Shown piece by piece: positions 31,604 through 33,730 of a stretch of DNA of 33,730 bases. Made by a program: the position numbers and the translations under genes. The first letter of the stretch is position 1. Each line of letters begins with the position of its first letter. The stretch is from positions 1 through 33,730 of the forward strand of contig QLUC01000003.1 of the NCBI GenBank assembly GCA_018725275.1, in the 5' to 3' direction. Below the pieces are notes generated by a model. It did not search any database. It saw nothing but the letters and a program-made list of their open reading frames with translations, and was not told the DNA's origin. This DNA is from Bacillota bacterium. GTDB lineage: Bacteria > Bacillota > UBA994.

Positions 31604-33580
31604 TTACCGCCTTATATACCAAGCTTCGCTAAACCAAGCACCGATGGGCCCCCACTGTACTCCCTGCACGCGATTGGCGATCGCCGTGACCACCGTGCGT
31701 TGGAAGATCCAAATATAGGGTAGCTCGTGATTCAAAATGCGGTCAAGCTCATGGTAGAGGCGCCGTCTTTCGGCGAGATCCATGGTGGCGCGTCCAGCCT
31801 CTATCAGTCTGTCGGCCTCGGCATTACGGAACTGGCCGCGGTTAAACCCTGGCACAACGCCGGCTGGATTTCTCACCGCTTGGGAGGAGTGGAAGAAGGA
31901 AAAACCACTAGGGTCAAGCCCAAGAGCCCAACCGATGAGCACCATGTCATACTCCACCCGACTAAAACGGGCGAGCATCACGGACCACTCGAGGATTTCG
32001 GTCACCAGTTCTACCCCGATGCGCTTCCAGTAGCTTTCGGCGAGGGCGGCGATATCGGCACGGATGGCATTCCCCGCATTGGTCATGAGGCGCAAGGTCA
32101 AACGCTGGCCGTCCTTCATGCGCACTCCATCACGGCTACCCGCCGGCACGCGCCATCCGGCGGCATCGAGCATCTGACGCGCTCGCACCGCACTGTGAGT
32201 GTAGGGGTTCAGTCCCTCGGCCCCGGTAGCCCAAGAAGTCGGCACTTGGTGAGCGTGGATGACCTGCCCTCGCCGGTCGAGGACAGTGTCGACCAAGGCC
32301 CGACGGTCAAGTCCCACTACCAGGGCCTCGCGCACGCGGCGGTCACTGAGGATGGGATGCTCAAGGTTGAAGCTCACATAGTCATAACCGTGGCTTGGTA
32401 CCTCTCTAAAGTAGGCACGCTGAGCATGTTCGCGCATGATGCGGTCAATGTGGTCAGTGAGCAGCGCGCCAAACCAGTCAATGTCGCCATTTTCCCAAGC
32501 AGCCTGCATGACATTGATATCCGGGTAGGTGCGGGTGATAACGCTCTGAATGTAGGGCCTCCCTCCGCCTTGGAAGAAGTCTGGGTTGCGGGTCAGCTCC
32601 ACGAATTGTCCGGATACCCAGCGGGTAAAAAGGTAGGGGCCGTTCCCCATGGGCGCACGGCTCGTGGGGTGGGCACGGTGCTCCCGCACCGGTACATGGC
32701 CTAAGATGTGGTGTGGAATCAACCCCAGGCCGATGTTAAATAAGAAGGCGGAGTCAATCTGTCGCATTCTAAAATCGACAATATGGTCGCTGACCGCGAT
32801 GATCTCTTGCACATGAATTACCGCCGGACGGCGAGGGCCGTCGTATTCGGCATGCGCTATGGTGTCGAAGGTGAATTTTACGTCGCGAGCGGTCACCGGG
32901 GTGCCGTCATGCCACCTGACGTTCGGGTTCAACCAAAAACGCCAAATCAGCGCTGTTTGATCCCATGTCCAGCGATCGGCGATGGCATTCATGGGCTGGA
33001 GGTTTACATCGCTCCGCACTAAGCCCCAGGTGGTGCGTCCGTGAATGGCCGCCGAGGCGGTGTCTGTGGAGAGGATGGGGTTTAAGATCACCGGGTCAGC
33101 AATAGATCCGAGCGCTAGGGTGCCACCAACGGGTGGAGGCACGTAGGGGGTGTGAGTAATAGTGACGGTTGGGGGGGCGTCCTGCCAAGCGACCTCGGCA
33201 CCAAGGGCCTCAGCCACGAAGCGCAGAGGAACCATGGTGCGACCTTCGACAATGACCGGCGGAACTGCCAGTTGCACCGGCGGCCCGTTGACCCAGGCGG
33301 TGGTGCTGCCGATGGTAAGGACTATGGCGCGTTCGCGCCGGTAGGCGGTAACAGTGCTGGTGGCCTGGTCCCAGTGTACTCTGGCCCCTAGCGCTTCAAA
33401 GATAGCGCGCATAGGAACGAGCGTGCGACCGTTTTGAATGACCGGTGCGACTTCTAAGACTAAGGGGCTTGCGTTAATGAGTACGCGTATCGGCCCCTGG
33501 GCAACAACTGGCGGGATGCCGATGAACAACGCCGCCAGCAAAGAAAGTATGGAAACGACCAGCAAAACGTGTTTACCCAA
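31604..33580 (-). CDS. Secreted stalk domain-ABC substrate-binding protein (family 5) fusion
   Basis: A 658-residue exported protein. Seen: a signal peptide (1-27, probable cleavage after VVA) with no lipobox cysteine; a copper-amine-oxidase N-terminal-like (stalk) domain at about 30-145, with two repeats NGRTLVPMRAIFEALGARVHW (50-70) and EGRTMVPLRFVAEALGAEVAW (112-132); a proline linker YVPPPVGG; and an oligopeptide/nickel-type SBP_bac_5 domain at about 153-655 with WRFWLNPNVRWHDGTPVTARDVKFTFD, MGNGPYLFTRW and LSDRRVREALVVGLDR. TTG start with AAGGAGG about 10 nt upstream. Family 5 domains normally deliver peptides to an ABC permease, but no permease is in the window, and without a lipid anchor the protein would be free or held to the wall by the stalk domain. 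Confidence 0.88.
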   Translation of the reverse strand: MGKHVLLVVSILSLLAALFIGIPPVVAQGPIRVLINASPLVLEVAPVIQNGRTLVPMRAIFEALGARVHWDQATSTVTAYRRERAIVLTIGSTTAWVNGPPVQLAVPPVIVEGRTMVPLRFVAEALGAEVAWQDAPPTVTITHTPYVPPPVGGTLALGSIADPVILNPILSTDTASAAIHGRTTWGLVRSDVNLQPMNAIADRWTWDQTALIWRFWLNPNVRWHDGTPVTARDVKFTFDTIAHAEYDGPRRPAVIHVQEIIAVSDHIVDFRMRQIDSAFLFNIGLGLIPHHILGHVPVREHRAHPTSRAPMGNGPYLFTRWVSGQFVELTRNPDFFQGGGRPYIQSVITRTYPDINVMQAAWENGDIDWFGALLTDHIDRIMREHAQRAYFREVPSHGYDYVSFNLEHPILSDRRVREALVVGLDRRALVDTVLDRRGQVIHAHQVPTSWATGAEGLNPYTHSAVRARQMLDAAGWRVPAGSRDGVRMKDGQRLTLRLMTNAGNAIRADIAALAESYWKRIGVELVTEILEWSVMLARFSRVEYDMVLIGWALGLDPSGFSFFHSSQAVRNPAGVVPGFNRGQFRNAEADRLIEAGRATMDLAERRRLYHELDRILNHELPYIWIFQRTVVTAIANRVQGVQWGPIGAWFSEAWYIRR

Positions 33581-33730
33581 AACAAATCCCCCTCCTTCAA
33601 ATTAAATCCTTCGATGGCAAAAAGAGCCGGTGCCGTGCGATTGCTAGCAACACCTCCTTAGTCCTTGATTACTGCGCAATTTCCAAGTCGCACTACCTAT
33701 GACTATAGATAAAGTATAGTGCCGTGCAGA
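33581..33730 (-). promoter_or_regulatory. 5' leader of the stalk-SBP gene
   Basis: No gene of normal size is visible. On the minus strand a TATACT (33713-33718) could be a -10, but its -35 would be beyond the window edge. The leader holds a second, very strong ribosome-binding-like sequence TAAGGAGGTG (33651-33660), a TTGCTAGCAA palindrome (33641-33650), and a 9-bp direct repeat GTGCCGTGC (+ strand, 33630-33638 and 33719-33727). A 17-codon frame from TTG (33650) ends in TGA touching the ribosome-binding site of the SBP gene. Confidence 0.3.

Noticed and set aside
31604..33580. Lipoprotein signal on the substrate-binding protein
   Set aside because: No cysteine is found in or just after the signal peptide (residues 1-35).
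1..33730. Rightward or antisense long open frames opposite gyrA, gyrB, nrdJ, mnmG and the SBP gene
   Set aside because: These are shadows in GC-rich reading frames of well-supported genes; none has recognisable domains or suitable ribosome-binding sites.
1..33730. tRNA, rRNA, CRISPR or transposable elements
   Set aside because: No cloverleaf-like sequences, regular spaced repeats, transposase or integrase proteins, or terminal inverted repeats were recognised.

Overview
The window is a chromosomal replication-origin region from a Gram-positive, spore-forming bacterium of the Bacillota, probably Clostridia or a related class. Support comes from the gene order around oriC (rpmH-rnpA-yidD-yidC-jag-mnmE-mnmG-rsmG-noc-parA-parB on one side; dnaA-dnaN-S4 protein-recF-remB-gyrB-gyrA on the other), the sporulation gene yyaC, a YidC/Jag pair, a noc paralogue of parB, and perfect Spo0A-box heptamers inside oriC. 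I cannot name the species. No rRNA, tRNA, CRISPR array, insertion sequence or prophage is visible.

Left arm (1-10670): yyaC (+) converges on a B12-dependent ribonucleotide reductase (nrdJ, -) whose promoter carries a textbook pair of NrdR boxes. A leftward run follows, listed in transcription order: a serine/threonine dehydratase-like PLP enzyme, a DUF4446 membrane protein, a membrane-anchored M23 peptidase, a bactofilin and a YegS/BmrU-type lipid kinase. Diverging from these is a GT2 glycosyltransferase split by an insertion of about 213 residues, then a CsoR-family repressor with a candidate operator and a DUF3147 membrane protein that ends 4 bp from gyrA.

Origin (10671-31544): gyrA, gyrB, remB, recF, an S4 protein, dnaN and dnaA run leftward. 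The 484-bp dnaA-rpmH gap holds many DnaA-box-like sites and Spo0A boxes. Rightward, away from the origin, run ribosomal protein L34, RNase P protein, membrane-protein insertion (YidD/YidC/Jag), tRNA wobble modification (MnmE/MnmG), 16S methylation (RsmG), and nucleoid occlusion and segregation (Noc, ParA, ParB, with a perfect parS inside parB). A cysteine desulfurase-like protein and a DUF554 protein come next.

Right end (30281-33730): a two-gene nanocompartment operon, an encapsulated ferritin with a C-terminal cargo-loading peptide followed by a family 1 encapsulin shell, ends at a strong bidirectional terminator. Converging on it is an unusual secreted fusion of a copper-amine-oxidase N-terminal-like (stalk) domain to an oligopeptide-type ABC substrate-binding protein.

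The most interesting items are the encapsulin/EncFtn operon with two altered cargo residues, the inserted domain in the glycosyltransferase, the stalk-SBP fusion without a lipobox, the NrdR box pair, the Spo0A boxes in oriC, and a glycine at the quinolone-determining position of GyrA.
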